Assembly (NCBI GenBank): GCA_014871385.1
Contig: CM026423.1
Coordinates: forward strand, 23,754,906 to 23,818,905
DNA length: 64,000 bases
Direction of reading: 5' to 3'
Source: Ceratodon purpureus
Taxonomy: Eukaryota; Streptophyta; Bryopsida; Pseudoditrichales; Ditrichaceae
In this document: piece after piece, positions 12,145-22,273 of the stretch
Numbering within the stretch: the first letter of the stretch is position 1
How the letters are laid out: each line of letters opens with the position of its first letter
Notes under the pieces: model-generated
Database searches by the model: none
What the model saw: the letters and a program-made list of their open reading frames with translations, nothing else
What the model was told of the DNA's origin: nothing
Made by a program: the position numbers and the translations under genes

Positions 12145-12914
12145 AGTCTGCGGACAAGGAAGTCCATGGAAAACTTCACGAAGATAGACCCAGTGCAGTT
12201 CTGGAGCAGGGACCTCCACCTCTGAATCCACTTCACATAGCCCCGGAACAGGCTGGTACTCAGGTACACGATCCAGTGCTGAAGTACTTTCTTGTTCTGG
12301 ATATTAACGGCCTGCTATTAGTCCAGACGAAGCAGGGTACTAGGTGGAGTACTAAACTTAGACCGGGTTTAGAGAGGTTCCTAGAGTTCTGCCTGGATAA
12401 TTTCGAGGTGGTCTTCTGGAGCTGCGTTCAGGAAAAGAGGTTTCAGATTCTGTGGAAAGCGTTGCAGCAGCGCTGTCCTCGTCTAGATGCCGAAGTGCGC
12501 TACAAGTTCGACCAGAGTTTCTGCGAGACTTGCGTACATAAGGCTAGTAGGGAGTTTTATTTGAAGAGACTCCAGACCCTCTTTGACCTCGATGACGGGC
12601 TGAAGGGGACGGGGGCGTCTTCAATTAACACTCTCTTGGTTGATGATTCCCCTTATAAGAATGTTGCAAACACTCCTTGGAACGCTGTGCACCCTACACC
12701 ATATACCTTCGAGTTGAAGGAGTCGGAAAGTAAGAGGAATTATCTGCTTGGAGAATTGATTCCTTGGCTTACCAGTTTGAAAGAATCCAAACTCCCCGTG
12801 CCCGAGTACTGCCAGAAACATTCCGAATTCGGTCAGCGTCGTCTGTTTCCGGGGGATGAAGCTTATACTCTTTTCTCTCCACACATTGATTGCCCTAAAC
12901 GAAAGAGAACATAG
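12145..12914 (+). CDS. FCP1/HAD-like terminal exon a
   Basis: This open exon follows a CACTCCAG acceptor and ends with TAG. It encodes an FCP1/SCP-type HAD domain: LVLDINGLL, then RPGLERFLEFC, FEVVFWS, and LLVDDSPYKNV near the end. In active FCP1/SCP enzymes the first motif is DLDxT; here the second Asp is Asn, so phosphatase activity is questionable, although a D-x-N-G-L-L variant occurs, as I recall, in a plant subfamily. There is no in-frame ATG before the domain, so an upstream exon is needed. A donor GAG|GTCAGT at 11919, at the end of the ParB-like gene, would join in frame (phase 1), which would fuse the two. That splice is inference. Confidence 0.65.
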
Positions 12915-13171
12915 TAGATGTAGAAACTGTTTTAGAGAGCATGCACATGATTCAGTCGGCTGCCCGCCGATGGGATCTTCATGTATTTAGACTTTTTCAG
13001 TAAATAAAGTTTTCCTCCTTTTAAATATATGAGAACGGAACTCAGTGTCGAGACTGTGTATTCTGTCGTGGGTGTCTTATTGTGTCTCCATTTGTACACT
13101 AGAGCAAGTATGAATTGTGAGCATGCGATTGATCACCCATGTTTTCTTGGAATTTGTCCTTCATTTTTCAG

Positions 13172-14269
13172 GAGTCACTGGAGGATGACGCTGGAATTAA
13201 AGTGCACCAGGGACCTTCCCTTCTTAGTATGCTCTTGGAGGAGTACCCAACATCTCCTGATGGTGATGCTCTCAGAGAAGAGTCTCCGGGAGCGGAAGCC
13301 GAGAATGAAAGTGATGGGGAGGACGAGTACGACTATCCAGTCGGCGGGCCGCCGACGCTGTCTGCTGCACATAGCTCTGGCCGGTGTGCGATGGCTTCCA
13401 CCTCGTTCGTCGAGACCAACGTCGCGATCCCGCGCACCGGTTCCCCGCGCGATGATTCCGTCAGTGTCAGCACTGATATTATTGCGCGTAATATTGAGGT
13501 ACCTCTCCAACGATACTACCTTGTCCTTGACATTAAGGGATTGCTCATCGCGGAGCACCACGGGTATATCGGTGATGACCAGAAGACAAAAATTCATATC
13601 CGGGCTAGACCAGGACTTCTTTCATTTCTAGAGTTCTGCACGGCGAATTTCGAGGTAGTCTTTTGGTCCACGGTTTCTGAAAAGGATCTCGATCGTCACT
13701 TCCAGAAGCTGTTAGCCATTCATCCTTTGCTCAGGAGCAATTACAGACGCCTTCCAGGATTCTGGTGTGATATCTCAACAAGGACTAATCCGAATGGGAA
13801 ACGGGAGTACTTGTTGAAGCGTCTGGATAGACTTTTCTGCGACACTAGGCTACTGGCTCGATCAGGTGCCACTGTCCAGAATACCCTACTGGTAGACGAC
13901 CGCCCTTATAGGAATGTACTTAATCATCCATTTAGCGCTGTCCATCCTAATTCTTTTTTCTGGGACTCTGCAGAGTGCAAAGAACCTCAACCCACCCCCA
14001 ATCCCTATTTAACTAGGGTAGTTACACCATTCCTTGCAGGACTTAAGCAGTCTGGATTGGATGTCCAGGAGTATTGTAGGAGGAATTCTAGCGTGGGGAA
14101 GCCACGTCTTTTTCCAGAATCTCGCGAATACCAGAAGTATAGGGAGGTTATTCCTTCTCATGCATGCGGGTTTGACGTCCCGGGTAATCCTGGATCTTGG
14201 TTTGTGAATTTACCTTGTCCTCCGGAGGCCCCTGGTAGTTCCATCGTCGGCGGGCAGCCGACTGATTAG
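13172..14269 (+). CDS. FCP1/HAD-like terminal exon b
   Basis: The exon begins after TTTTTCAG and ends at TAG 14267. After an acidic segment comes a second FCP1-like domain: LVLDIKGLLI, RPGLLSFLEFC, FEVVFWSTV and LLVDDRPYRNV. The first Asp is kept and the second is Lys. It is a diverged tandem copy of exon a, with the same closing pattern (EYC...RLFP). Two palindromes lie in frame, one encoding VGGPPT (13340) and one encoding VGGQPT two residues before the stop (14246). An ATG at 13139 is in frame but lies before the acceptor, so an unspliced start is an alternative. Confidence 0.6.
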   Translation, partial: ESLEDDAGIKVHQGPSLLSMLLEEYPTSPDGDALREESPGAEAENESDGEDEYDYPVGGPPTLSAAHSSGRCAMASTSFVETNVAIPRTGSPRDDSVSVSTDIIARNIEVPLQRYYLVLDIKGLLIAEHHGYIGDDQKTKIHIRARPGLLSFLEFCTANFEVVFWSTVSEKDLDRHFQKLLAIHPLLRSNYRRLPGFWCDISTRTNPNGKREYLLKRLDRLFCDTRLLARSGATVQNTLLVDDRPYRNVLNHPFSAVHPNSFFWDSAECKEPQPTPNPYLTRVVTPFLAGLKQSGLDVQEYCRRNSSVGKPRLFPESREYQKYREVIPSHACGFDVPGNPGSWFVNLPCPPEAPGSSIVGGQPTD

Positions 14270-14578
14270 AGCCTACATCAGCGGCGCCACTAGTTTTAAA
14301 AATCACATATGATACTCTGCACTCTTTAGTTTAATACGCTAAGACTGTTCCCTTTCTGAACTTCCTTGCACCACACAATTGTTTCTAGTGCTGCAATTCG
14401 GTAGTTCTTTTTGTAGATGCATGCATGACATTTCACTTGCTGCACATTTACCTTTGAGGTTTCTTCAATGCATCGTTTTGTCGGCGGGTCGCCGACGACT
14501 TTGAATGTAGTCCATTTCTTTCATATACTTCGTCCTGTTCCTTGATTTTCTTCACTGATTGCATTTCATATTCTTCAG

Positions 14579-15256
14579 GGTTCCTCGTTTTATTTCAAAT
14601 GCCTTCACGGTCCACCTCATCATGTCAAGAAATGTATTGTCCTATGCGTCAATGGCCTTCTCTGCTATGTGGATCCCAGGATAGAGGCTTTGCCATGGGA
14701 TACGCATCGGAATGTAGTGAAGCGCCCAGGTTTGAAGAAGCTTTTCGACATGCTTTTCTTGCATTTCCATGTTGGTCTGTGGTCGAAGATGCCCTTGGGA
14801 GAACTGAAGCCTTTACTCACACATATTCTGCCGGCCGGTGTAATGGAGAGGTTGTCCTTCGTGTATAGCAGAAGTGACCTTATCGACCGGGAGAATTTCC
14901 CCTGGAGTTATAAGACGTTAGGTCAAGTTTGCTCCAAGGTACAGTCTAGAAACGTCTGCAAACTAGATCAGGTGCTATTTGTGGATGTTGACCCGAGGTC
15001 ATTGAGGAGGACACCAAACTGTATGTGCTACATTCCTTGGCCTTTTCAGGGTCATCTAAACTTTCCGAACGATGACGGCGTTATACCTAACATTGCTACA
15101 GATATCCTTCCTCTGGTTTATCCCTTGCACAAGTTCGGATCTGTACCGAAGTATATGGCGCAGGCGTGTAGGCCGGGGCAAGTGCACTGGGCAATTGAAG
15201 CTGCGAGAAAGTTTGGACGTGCACGAGTGGACTGGACTGAAGTTTGCTGGGACTGA
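14579..15256 (+). CDS. FCP1/HAD-like terminal exon c (most degenerate)
   Basis: The exon starts after ATTCTTCAG and ends at TGA. It carries a third FCP1-like domain with LCVNGLL where the nucleophile Asp should be, so both catalytic Asp residues are missing, and LFVDVDP in place of LLVDDSP. RPGLKKLF and HVGLWSK still mark the fold. Like exon a it has no early in-frame Met. The series a, b, c shows progressive loss of catalytic residues with the fold retained, which suggests a binding role or decay. Confidence 0.55.
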   Translation, partial: GSSFYFKCLHGPPHHVKKCIVLCVNGLLCYVDPRIEALPWDTHRNVVKRPGLKKLFDMLFLHFHVGLWSKMPLGELKPLLTHILPAGVMERLSFVYSRSDLIDRENFPWSYKTLGQVCSKVQSRNVCKLDQVLFVDVDPRSLRRTPNCMCYIPWPFQGHLNFPNDDGVIPNIATDILPLVYPLHKFGSVPKYMAQACRPGQVHWAIEAARKFGRARVDWTEVCWD

Positions 15257-15818
15257 GTTAGGCGGACTTTTTCGCCTCCAATTTGCACTTCTTCCCTCCT
15301 CCTGACCAACAGAACACCTTCCATCGGCTGCCCGCCGACTTGGTCGACCCGTTTGTGCGGCCTTCAAATATATGATTTACTCATTGACCTTACGGCTATG
15401 CTTTCAGGGAAATAGTTTTCAGAGTAGGTTATAATGTGATAGGATTTACGTGAACTTGGTACATAGTGCTGGGTGTAGACTTAATGTTGTAGGACTTCAG
15501 GACTCAAAGTGCTACGGGACTAGTTAGTTTAGCGTGTTCTATTATCGGCGGGTCGCCGACTCTGTATTGTACATTTCATTACTTGAATCAACATGATATT
15601 CTTTAAAGTATTCATTGTAACTCTTATTCTGCATTATATGTCGCAATCTTCGGGTTCATATATCCATCACTGGCAAATTCCGCCCATGCACATCTCGATG
15701 TCTAGTTTTGCATTCCATATTCTGTGGTATTCATGTACAATGACACTGTTCATCTGTGGTCTCCATCCATCGGCGGTCCGCTGAATTCGCATTGGTCATT
15801 TTTGAATTGTGGACTTTT
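15257..15818. other. Right flank of element C, no gene seen
   Basis: The stretch holds three copies of palindrome family 1 (15323, 15544 and a worn one near 15768) and AT-rich DNA up to the right inverted repeat. It probably includes the 3' UTR of exon c. Confidence 0.6.
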
Positions 15819-15847
15819 TTTTGTCCAGAATTACCTAAATATCCCTT
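15819..15847 (-). repeat. Right terminal inverted repeat of element C
   Basis: Read on the minus strand it begins AAGGGATATTTAGGTAAT and matches the left end at 26 of 29 positions. GCAT follows at 15848-15851. Confidence 0.75.
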
Positions 15848-16084
15848 GCATGTTAGTAACATTCACATTTATAATTTCTATAGTTGAGATATACCAACAG
15901 TATATATCAGTGTTGAGCATTTTATCAACCAACATGTTGACAATGCATGCTTACGACAGTACCATATATTTACTACTCATTGTAACAACACTGCACTAGA
16001 ACTTGTTGTGTGCATCATCTATATGTTTCACATGTCTGCATTAGACACAAAAATTTCTGCACAATAAATTCTTTTGACAAGAAC

Positions 16085-16174
16085 TTAGATATCACCATCC
16101 CAAAGCTCCTCAACCGTCTTGTATGGACTCGTGGTATCATTCACCCGCATCTCATCTCCTTGGAGTAGACAATG
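16085..16174 (-). pseudogene. Last exon of a host aldo-keto reductase gene (AKR4C-like)
   Basis: On the minus strand, after the acceptor ATGCAG, the exon encodes 29 residues ending SPYKTVEELWDGDI and then TAA. That C-terminus is typical of plant AKR4C aldo-keto reductases, which are cytosolic NADPH-dependent carbonyl reductases. It joins in frame to the exon at 34311-34559, but element A (17.9 kb) now occupies the intron between them. A long-intron transcript is conceivable, but element B also breaks an upstream exon, so I call the gene interrupted. Confidence 0.8.
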
Positions 16175-16378
16175 CTGCATGTCATATTGATAAAAACAAC
16201 TAGTTTCTCCACTATTTCCAGAGTAATGTTCAATTGAAAAAGTCTAAAATTTTATAAAATCGTTAAGGAATTTAAATCATTTGCAAGTTTGATTAATTAA
16301 TCTTCAGCTTCACATGCAACTATTCATTTCTACATGACTTACAGTATATCATGTACTAGTCCAGAAAACAAGTTTATT

Positions 16379-16389
16379 CTTTCCAATCC
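16379..16389. repeat. Left target-site duplication of element A
   Basis: CTTTCCAATCC here is repeated exactly at 34281-34291. A 9-11 bp duplication is the hallmark of Mutator-like elements. Confidence 0.88.
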
Positions 16390-16465
16390 GGGCGAGACTT
16401 GTATGCGAGCGGTGAGCGGTGAGCGGAGAGCGGAGAGCAGAGATTTGGAGAGCGGAGAGCAGATA
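16390..16465 (+). repeat. Left terminal inverted repeat of element A
   Basis: The end carries the terminal GGGCGAGACTTG segment, then iterated GAGCGG[TA]GAGC units, matched in reverse complement by about 34207-34280. Confidence 0.82.
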
Positions 16466-17332
16466 ATGAGGTCTTAAATCTAAAAACAGTAATTTTTTTA
16501 CTAAAAATAAATTCTATAAATAAAAAGTGGAATATTCCAAGAATATTCCCAACATATTTCTAATTTTAGTGACCCTATTACTGTGGTCGCAGTTCCATTT
16601 TAAAAACATTTTTATCCCATTACCGTGGATTTAGATACTTTTAAAAATTATTACCCTATACCCGTGTTCCAAATCACTAGTTTCTTTTTTCTTTTTCAAC
16701 TCTAAAATGTTTTCACATTTCAATTTCCTTTTTTTTCCCTGTTTTTCTCTTGGTGTACAAACACCCTCCTTGAGTTGCCTTTCTTGATTTTCATTTTCAA
16801 CCTTTAGTTTTTATTTATATTTTTTAATTTTTTTTTAATTTTTAATTTTTATTAATTTCATTTGAATCTATTTTTGCGAACTTTCTTTACATCCATCCCT
16901 AGTTTCTTTTATCTTTTTCAACTCTAAACATGTTTTCACATTTCAATTTTCTTTTTTGGCCCTGTTTTTCTCTTGATGTACAAACACCCTCCCTGAGGTG
17001 CTTTACTTCCAACCTTTGACTTTTTTTCCTTTTTTTTTTTTTTTTTGGTCTTTATTTTTTCTTCATTTTCCTTTGATAATTCTAAACGATCTTTTAATAC
17101 TGACGCTTGTGTTTTTGCTTAATTTTTCTTTGTTTCCTTTTCAAAGCATGTACTGTGGCTTATCCAAGTCACCCCATTCAGTAGGATGAAATTCGTTAAA
17201 CATTATATTTTCCAGCTTTCAAGGGCGCCAAGCACCTACCTCATGGATATTTAAGTGGTGGCAACGGAAGGTCTCTTCCTCTTTGTTCATTCTAACCTAG
17301 AAGCAAGTTCCTTAAAGAAAGGTGTTTAGGCT
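16466..17332. promoter_or_regulatory. AT-rich subterminal region of element A with conserved motif and TATTTAA box
   Basis: GACCCTATTACTGTGG at 16571-16586 matches motifs at the other three ends of elements A and B. A T-rich segment of about 100 bp is duplicated (near 16678 and 16897). Just before the 150-aa gene, TATTTAA at 17248-17254 lies in a context (GCGCCAAGCACC...GATATTTAAG) that is conserved upstream of the homologous gene in element B. No other gene is seen. Confidence 0.6.
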
Positions 17333-17785
17333 ATGGAAGATGCTGGGGATACTGCTCTCTCACTGGATGATGTGGAAGGCCCATTTCATCCGTTTATGGA
17401 GGTTGAGGGGGAAGCTGAGGAGAATGGTTGCAATGAAGATCATACTAGAAATGGTGACTTGGATGTAGCATTAGACGTGGTAGGAGAACCATTGGCTGTT
17501 GAAGAGCCAAGTTGTCTCGTAGTACTCGAAGAGGAGCCGGTTGTGCCATTGCCACCTCATGCATATTCCAAGGTTGGGAAGATTCCACCTGGGACTTATT
17601 CTAGGGAAGCATTGCGAAGAAAGAGTGTAGCTCGTCCATTGTTGAAGCGTCCCCACCTACGACAAGTGCCAAGAGGGGAACGAACTATGAACGTGGATGT
17701 AGCTTGTCCTGTAGTACAGCTGGAGGTTGGTAATTATACTGAAAATGCAAGTGGGATACCAAAACGTATTAAGTTCAAAGAATAA
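17333..17785 (+). CDS. Conserved 150-aa acidic transposon protein (A copy)
   Basis: The ATG is preceded by a conserved TATTTAA box about 80 bp upstream. The N-terminal half is very acidic; the C-terminal half is basic and contains PHAYSKVGKIP, GTYSRE, PLLKR and VACPVVQ, ending PKRIKFKE. The same order of blocks is present in element B (48279-48731). Conservation of the C-terminal blocks while the rest diverged suggests selection at protein level. I do not recognise the family. Its place next to the transposase at the element's end suggests an accessory transposition factor, like MURB of maize MuDR in position only. Confidence 0.75.
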   Translation: MEDAGDTALSLDDVEGPFHPFMEVEGEAEENGCNEDHTRNGDLDVALDVVGEPLAVEEPSCLVVLEEEPVVPLPPHAYSKVGKIPPGTYSREALRRKSVARPLLKRPHLRQVPRGERTMNVDVACPVVQLEVGNYTENASGIPKRIKFKE

Positions 17786-18046
17786 AATAGTTATTAATAA
17801 GTATTGATGGCATTAATACAGTGCAACTGTTAGTGGATAGAAAGAACAGAAGGCACTTGTCCAATGCAAAAGCTATTGTTATACAATGTAATAAATGTGA
17901 ATGACAAAACCTTTATATTGGAATAAGCAATACGAGATTTGTAGTGCTGACTCAGTACAAGGAAAAATTCAATCACAAAAGACATAGCCTCACCCTAAAC
18001 CACCGTCCACTAGGTGAATACCTGTCCAGAAAAAGTACTCTCATTA

Positions 18047-21000
18047 CTATTTCTTTGCCAAAGGGTGAGTCAAGATTCCACTCTCTAGGACTATCTTGAC
18101 CTCGTTGAAACTAAAGGTGGGCGCATGGATGAAAAGATCGGCGTCCGGGTCACGATTGCAGACCTTTAATAGAATGTAATAAAGGTGCTTGCAATAAGAG
18201 AATTGCGTCCGTCCTCTGAACTTCGTCATGGTCTTTCTGAATGCAGGGCAAGTGCAAGCTGGGTAGGAGCTGATGGTGATGTGGTACTGTGTGATGGCTG
18301 GAGCAACGCCGGAATCTAGCCCGATGATGCAACCATGGCCTGGGTGAGGTATCATAGTGACAGAGCGTAGGCGAGCTTTGAGGGAGTCGGATGAGCCCAT
18401 TGAGAGGCGCTGCGCCGGATTCGGACGAGTGGCAGTGCGTTTCACCATCTTGCCGTCTCTCTTACCAGGGTAGCGGTCAGCTTCAACAGGAACAGGTACG
18501 GATCTCAGATTTGCAGGAGGCGGGGCAGCAGAGAAGAGGCGTCTGGGGGAGACGGGGATCTTCATCGGGAGTTGAAACCCTGCCGCTTCAAGTGCTCGAA
18601 TTTCCGTGAGGTTTAGGTTTGTACCTAGCTTCACCGGCCAAACCTCTGGAATCGGAGGCATCTCTTGGTCCTTAGAGTATTTGGCAACCCACTTGCGTCT
18701 CGTACCCTTTACACACCTCTCGATGTCGTCGGAGCAGAAGAAGAACTCTGTCTTCTCAGCTATGTTTCTGCGAAAGTTGGTCCAGATTCCGGTGTAGGTA
18801 GGTGCTGCAGTTGAATTAGCACCCCTTACAATCCTCTCGGTACACTTCTTTTTCGTAACTGCTCTCTGTGCCCAGCAGCACTTGGCGGAAGTCTTGAGCA
18901 GTCTCGAAATGTGCCACTCCTTGACATTTACCCTGGTTTCTTCAACTGCATTGACATGTCGAACCCCCTTCTCGTTCACAGGTGATGATGGGGTATCCTG
19001 GGATGTTGCTGCCGTAGGTTGAACTTCAACTACCTCGGTCTCATCTTCGATGTCATCTTCCACTATGACAGGCATCGCCATGGTGCGAGCCCTGACATTG
19101 CGTCCTGAACCTTTAGGACGAGAATAGTTTACCTTGTCCGGACGATGTGATTCTTCTTCAGCTCCAATGGGAAGGTCTGCCTTTCGTTTAATAGACCCAA
19201 ACACTTCTTCTCCTGGCATGTGAGGTAGTCTTGTGCAGAACTCATGTGCACCGGGCATCTCCAACATCGCATCCTCTAGAAGTATGGGGTTTCCTGTCTG
19301 CTTTGCCCTGCGTTCAGCGTTCCTTAGCTTGAGTTCCTTCTTCGATGGTCCCGTGCCGCCCACGTCACCTTTGAGGAACTGATAAAAGTTGACGACCTGT
19401 AGAAATGCACGGACAAAGTCGTCCACAGTAGCAACATACAAATCCTGGCCATTGTTCCCTGAAGCTTGGAGCCATTTGTTGTGGACAGTTTCGGCCAGGT
19501 TGCATGAAGGCATCTCTGAAAATTCTTCTTCTGTAAATTTCTGCAAGGGGGGCACACAAAGTTTTAGAATTGATAAATCAACCTTGACGAGAGAGCTTAA
19601 TTTGAAGAAGTATGAGAATCAGTTACATAGAAAATATTGTACCTGGGTCATGAAGCCTCCCCACTGTCGAATACGGTAATGCCAGAATGCGAGCCAAAGC
19701 TCGAGCTTGTTCAAGGCCTTCTCCGACACTACTCCAGCGGATACCCACCAAGCGCGCAGGGCGTTATACAAGGTATTCGCTTCTTCCATACTCTGCGCTT
19801 TTCTGTATTGGTGACACATTTTCTTGTGCTGTTCCCACAACTCCTCGGGAATGTGCTTCTCCGTGTGATTGACCATGGATTGTGTCCAATGGAACAGGCA
19901 AGTTCTCTCTCTGTCCACCATCGGGTCCTCCTTATTGCCATTTCCATACACAACTCGAACTGCGTTCCAGTTGGCTTGAGCGCTGTCCGCCATGAAGCCC
20001 TTAAAGTTTGGTGCCTTGACGCCATTCCTTTCCATGACCAGGTTGAGGTTTTGCCAAAAAAGAATTTGGGCTTGGCTATCCTCGGACTGCATGTCACATG
20101 TGGCAATCGTCATGACACGGCAGTAGGTCGAGTCGTACACGTGGCAGGCCATCGTGGTCCAGTACTTTACTCTTTTCACATGATCAAACATGACCCATGC
20201 ATTCTGCAGATCTTCACCGGGCTGCATTCTTCTCACCAAGTCGACGCCACTTCCTGGTCCAACTTCAGACATCTTGAAGAGGAACACCTTGTCAAGATCA
20301 GCCCCTTGCCCTAGAAACTTGTTCTCTTGGACATAGGCCCATAGACTGATACCACGGAGCTTGGTGATGGCGTCCATAACGCCGTACCTTCTCAGCAGCC
20401 TGAATGTCATCACCTTGTTGCGGATATTTGGGGAAGCCATGTCCTTGCACCGGTCAAGTACGGGAACAAGCTCCTCCATCGTCAGTTTCCTCGGGGGTGC
20501 ATCTTCAGGCTGAAGAAGATAACTGCCAATCAGGACCTTGCTCGCCTCCAACACGACGGCACTCTTCTTAGCTCCAGGAGTATTCTCAACTTGTTCCTCG
20601 ATCAGGCTATTGATCTCTGTCTTAGAGTCCCTATAGTCCCCTACCTTGACTGGGTGATCATGAGTCCCAACATGGATACATGCCCTAGTCTGATTTAGTT
20701 TCCCATAAACATAATAAATCTTAGCTCTACATGTAGCAATACATGCAGGAGGTTCCTTACATACCTTGCAGAACAGTGTTGAACTTGTTGGGGGTGGCTG
20801 ACCCACCAGAAACGCTTGAAGGGTACATCCTTCAAACTCCGTCTCGTTGACCTTGGCGATTCGAGGCTGACGGTTCAGAAAGTCACAGTCTTTGTTGTTG
20901 CATCGCAGCCAACCAGCGCAGATTGAGTAGCGAAACGAAAGGCCAACGTCGTTAGTGATGTTGGTGGTCTTTGTCTTGGTCCAGACATGGCCATCATAAC

Positions 21001-21769
21001 GCTTGTCCATTCCTTGCATTGCCTTGGCCTGCAACTTTGCAGGTCCTTTAACAACTGGGGGAAGCTCAAAAACTACTGGACCGTCGAACACAGCAGGCAA
21101 GTACTCAACCTTCTCGTGTCTCACTCTTGAATAATCTATTTTTTTGAGAATGTTTTTCTTTCCTAGTCTCTCCGCAAGTTTTCTAATAAGCGGAATTACA
21201 CTAACAGTCTCCTCTTCTACGGATTGGGAGGTACTGGCACATTTCTCTGGAAGTGTAGTTGGCATGCTAGATTCTACAGCCTGTCTTGGAACATCAGGTG
21301 ATGCTCTCACAGGACTAGTCTCCTCGTCTGAGGAAAGGGATATGACAGGCGTCACAGCAGGAGTATCTAAGCCAGGCTCTACCTTCACCTTGACATCACG
21401 AGGCAGCGGAGTCTGAATAGTACAAGTAGATGACCGACGAGGAGTTAGAATCTCAGTGGACGCCTGCATGTGGGACTCTGTGAGACCATAAACTCTGTAC
21501 CTACCAGGATAAAGGTTCCAGAACCTGTTATCATCATCATCTTTCTCAGAAACCTGATCTTGGGTATGTGTGATCTCATGAGTCTCATCGTCATAAATCT
21601 CTTCCTCAATACTAACAGTGTCCTCTCTGAAGTGAAATCTAAGGCTCAGGCGTTGTGCCGTCACAAGTGCCAAGCCATCCTCATCTACACGTACTGTAAG
21701 TGGAATTCCTACACCGTGTGCTCTGAGCACGGCCATGCCTAACACTCTGTCTGCAGGGAGATGTGCCAT
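18047..21769 (-). CDS. Mutator-like transposase with SWIM zinc finger (two exons, about 1206 aa)
   Basis: Exons 21769-19643 and 19540-18047 join in phase 0 (CAG|GTACAA...TTGCAG|AAA). After an acidic N-terminal region, Cys pairs (WLRCNNKDC, CKVC) and a GTHDHP motif near residue 368 look like a WRKY-GCM1-type DNA-binding zinc finger. The DDE core follows: MACHVYDSTYCRVMTIATCD (about 543) and FMADSAQANWNAVR (about 591). Near residue 1134 CTC...YCKH fits a SWIM finger. The order zinc finger, DDE, SWIM is usual for MULE transposases; the length is above average. No internal stop is present. The start chosen is the first in-frame ATG (MAHLPADRV). The gene is divergent from the ParB-like gene, sharing a 500-bp region. 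Confidence 0.88.
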
Positions 21770-22273
21770 CGCAGGAAGGGAGGATAGCACTTGAGTAAAG
21801 AATTTGAAATTCTAGAATGAGAGGAATGTTGCTTCGATTGTCATCAATTTATGCAATAGTGTAACTGTCAGGACCCACCTAATTTTCAAAAAATACATCA
21901 ATGAACGAATGTAGTTCGTTAGGTTATCTGGCATGAAAATTATTTTTAACATGTAGCCGCCCATTCTAATCGGGACATCATGCTAAGAAGTCTACTTGCT
22001 CACCAAATTCTCTAAGATTAGGATTAGCCGTCTTTCCAAGCGTAAAGTAGACGAATGTTTTGAATATAGAATGAATCATTAATTCTAACTATTTAGTGGT
22101 TTATTTTAAGGACTACTAGTGGGCCTAGAGCAACTTAGGTCAAGTTCAAAGCATTCTGGGTTTATATACCTTTAGCAAGCTACAATGTAAGTCTTTAGAG
22201 CTGAGGTCCGAGGGCTGGTACTTAGTCAGAGTGTCAATGAGGTTCGCACTTTTGGTTCTGGTTTTAAAGTGAC
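21770..22273. promoter_or_regulatory. Divergent promoter region of element A
   Basis: The interval separates the transposase gene (minus) from the ParB/methyltransferase gene (plus). TATATA at 22163-22168 lies 106 bp before the plus-strand ATG and is a reasonable TATA box. I see no gene here. Confidence 0.5.

Larger units (their letters stand above)
536..15783. repeat. Dispersed 17-bp palindrome family 1 (GTCGGC-N5-GCCGAC), about 30 copies
   Basis: The core is GTCGGC, a 5-nt loop (usually GGGCA, GGACA or TGTCC) and GCCGAC. Copies start at 536, 1916, 2031, 2238, 4314, 5476, 5833, 6186, 6264, 7205, 7278, 7352, 7426, 7501, 7576, 7649, 7690, 9191, 10651, 11501, 12077, 12955, 13340, 14246, 14480, 15323 and 15544, with a worn copy near 15768. 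They lie in introns, UTRs and intergenic DNA, and several lie in frame inside exons, where they encode VGGQPT or VGCPPT. I found no full copy beyond element C. They could be tiny mobile hairpins or protein-binding sites. Confidence 0.9.
29..15847. mobile_element. Element C: 15.8-kb DNA transposon with DUF7869, ParB/methyltransferase-like and FCP1-like genes
   Basis: The two ends are inverted copies of a 29-bp sequence starting AAGGG[GA]TATTTA and ending TGGACAAAA, with 26 of 29 positions matching by eye. Both ends are flanked by GCAT (25-28 and 15848-15851), which may be a 4-bp target duplication. Inside are a DUF7869-type gene (minus strand), a ParB/methyltransferase-like gene and three FCP1-like exons (plus strand), a small unknown ORF, and about 30 copies of a 17-bp palindrome not seen elsewhere in the window. 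The superfamily is not established. The DUF7869 protein is the best transposase candidate, by inference only. The right end lies 237 bp beyond the stop codon of the host aldo-keto reductase gene. Confidence 0.72.

Noticed and set aside
14542..14868. Plus-strand frame beginning MIFFTDCISYSSG
   Set aside because: It is a shadow of FCP1-like exon c, whose other frame carries the domain and follows a splice acceptor.
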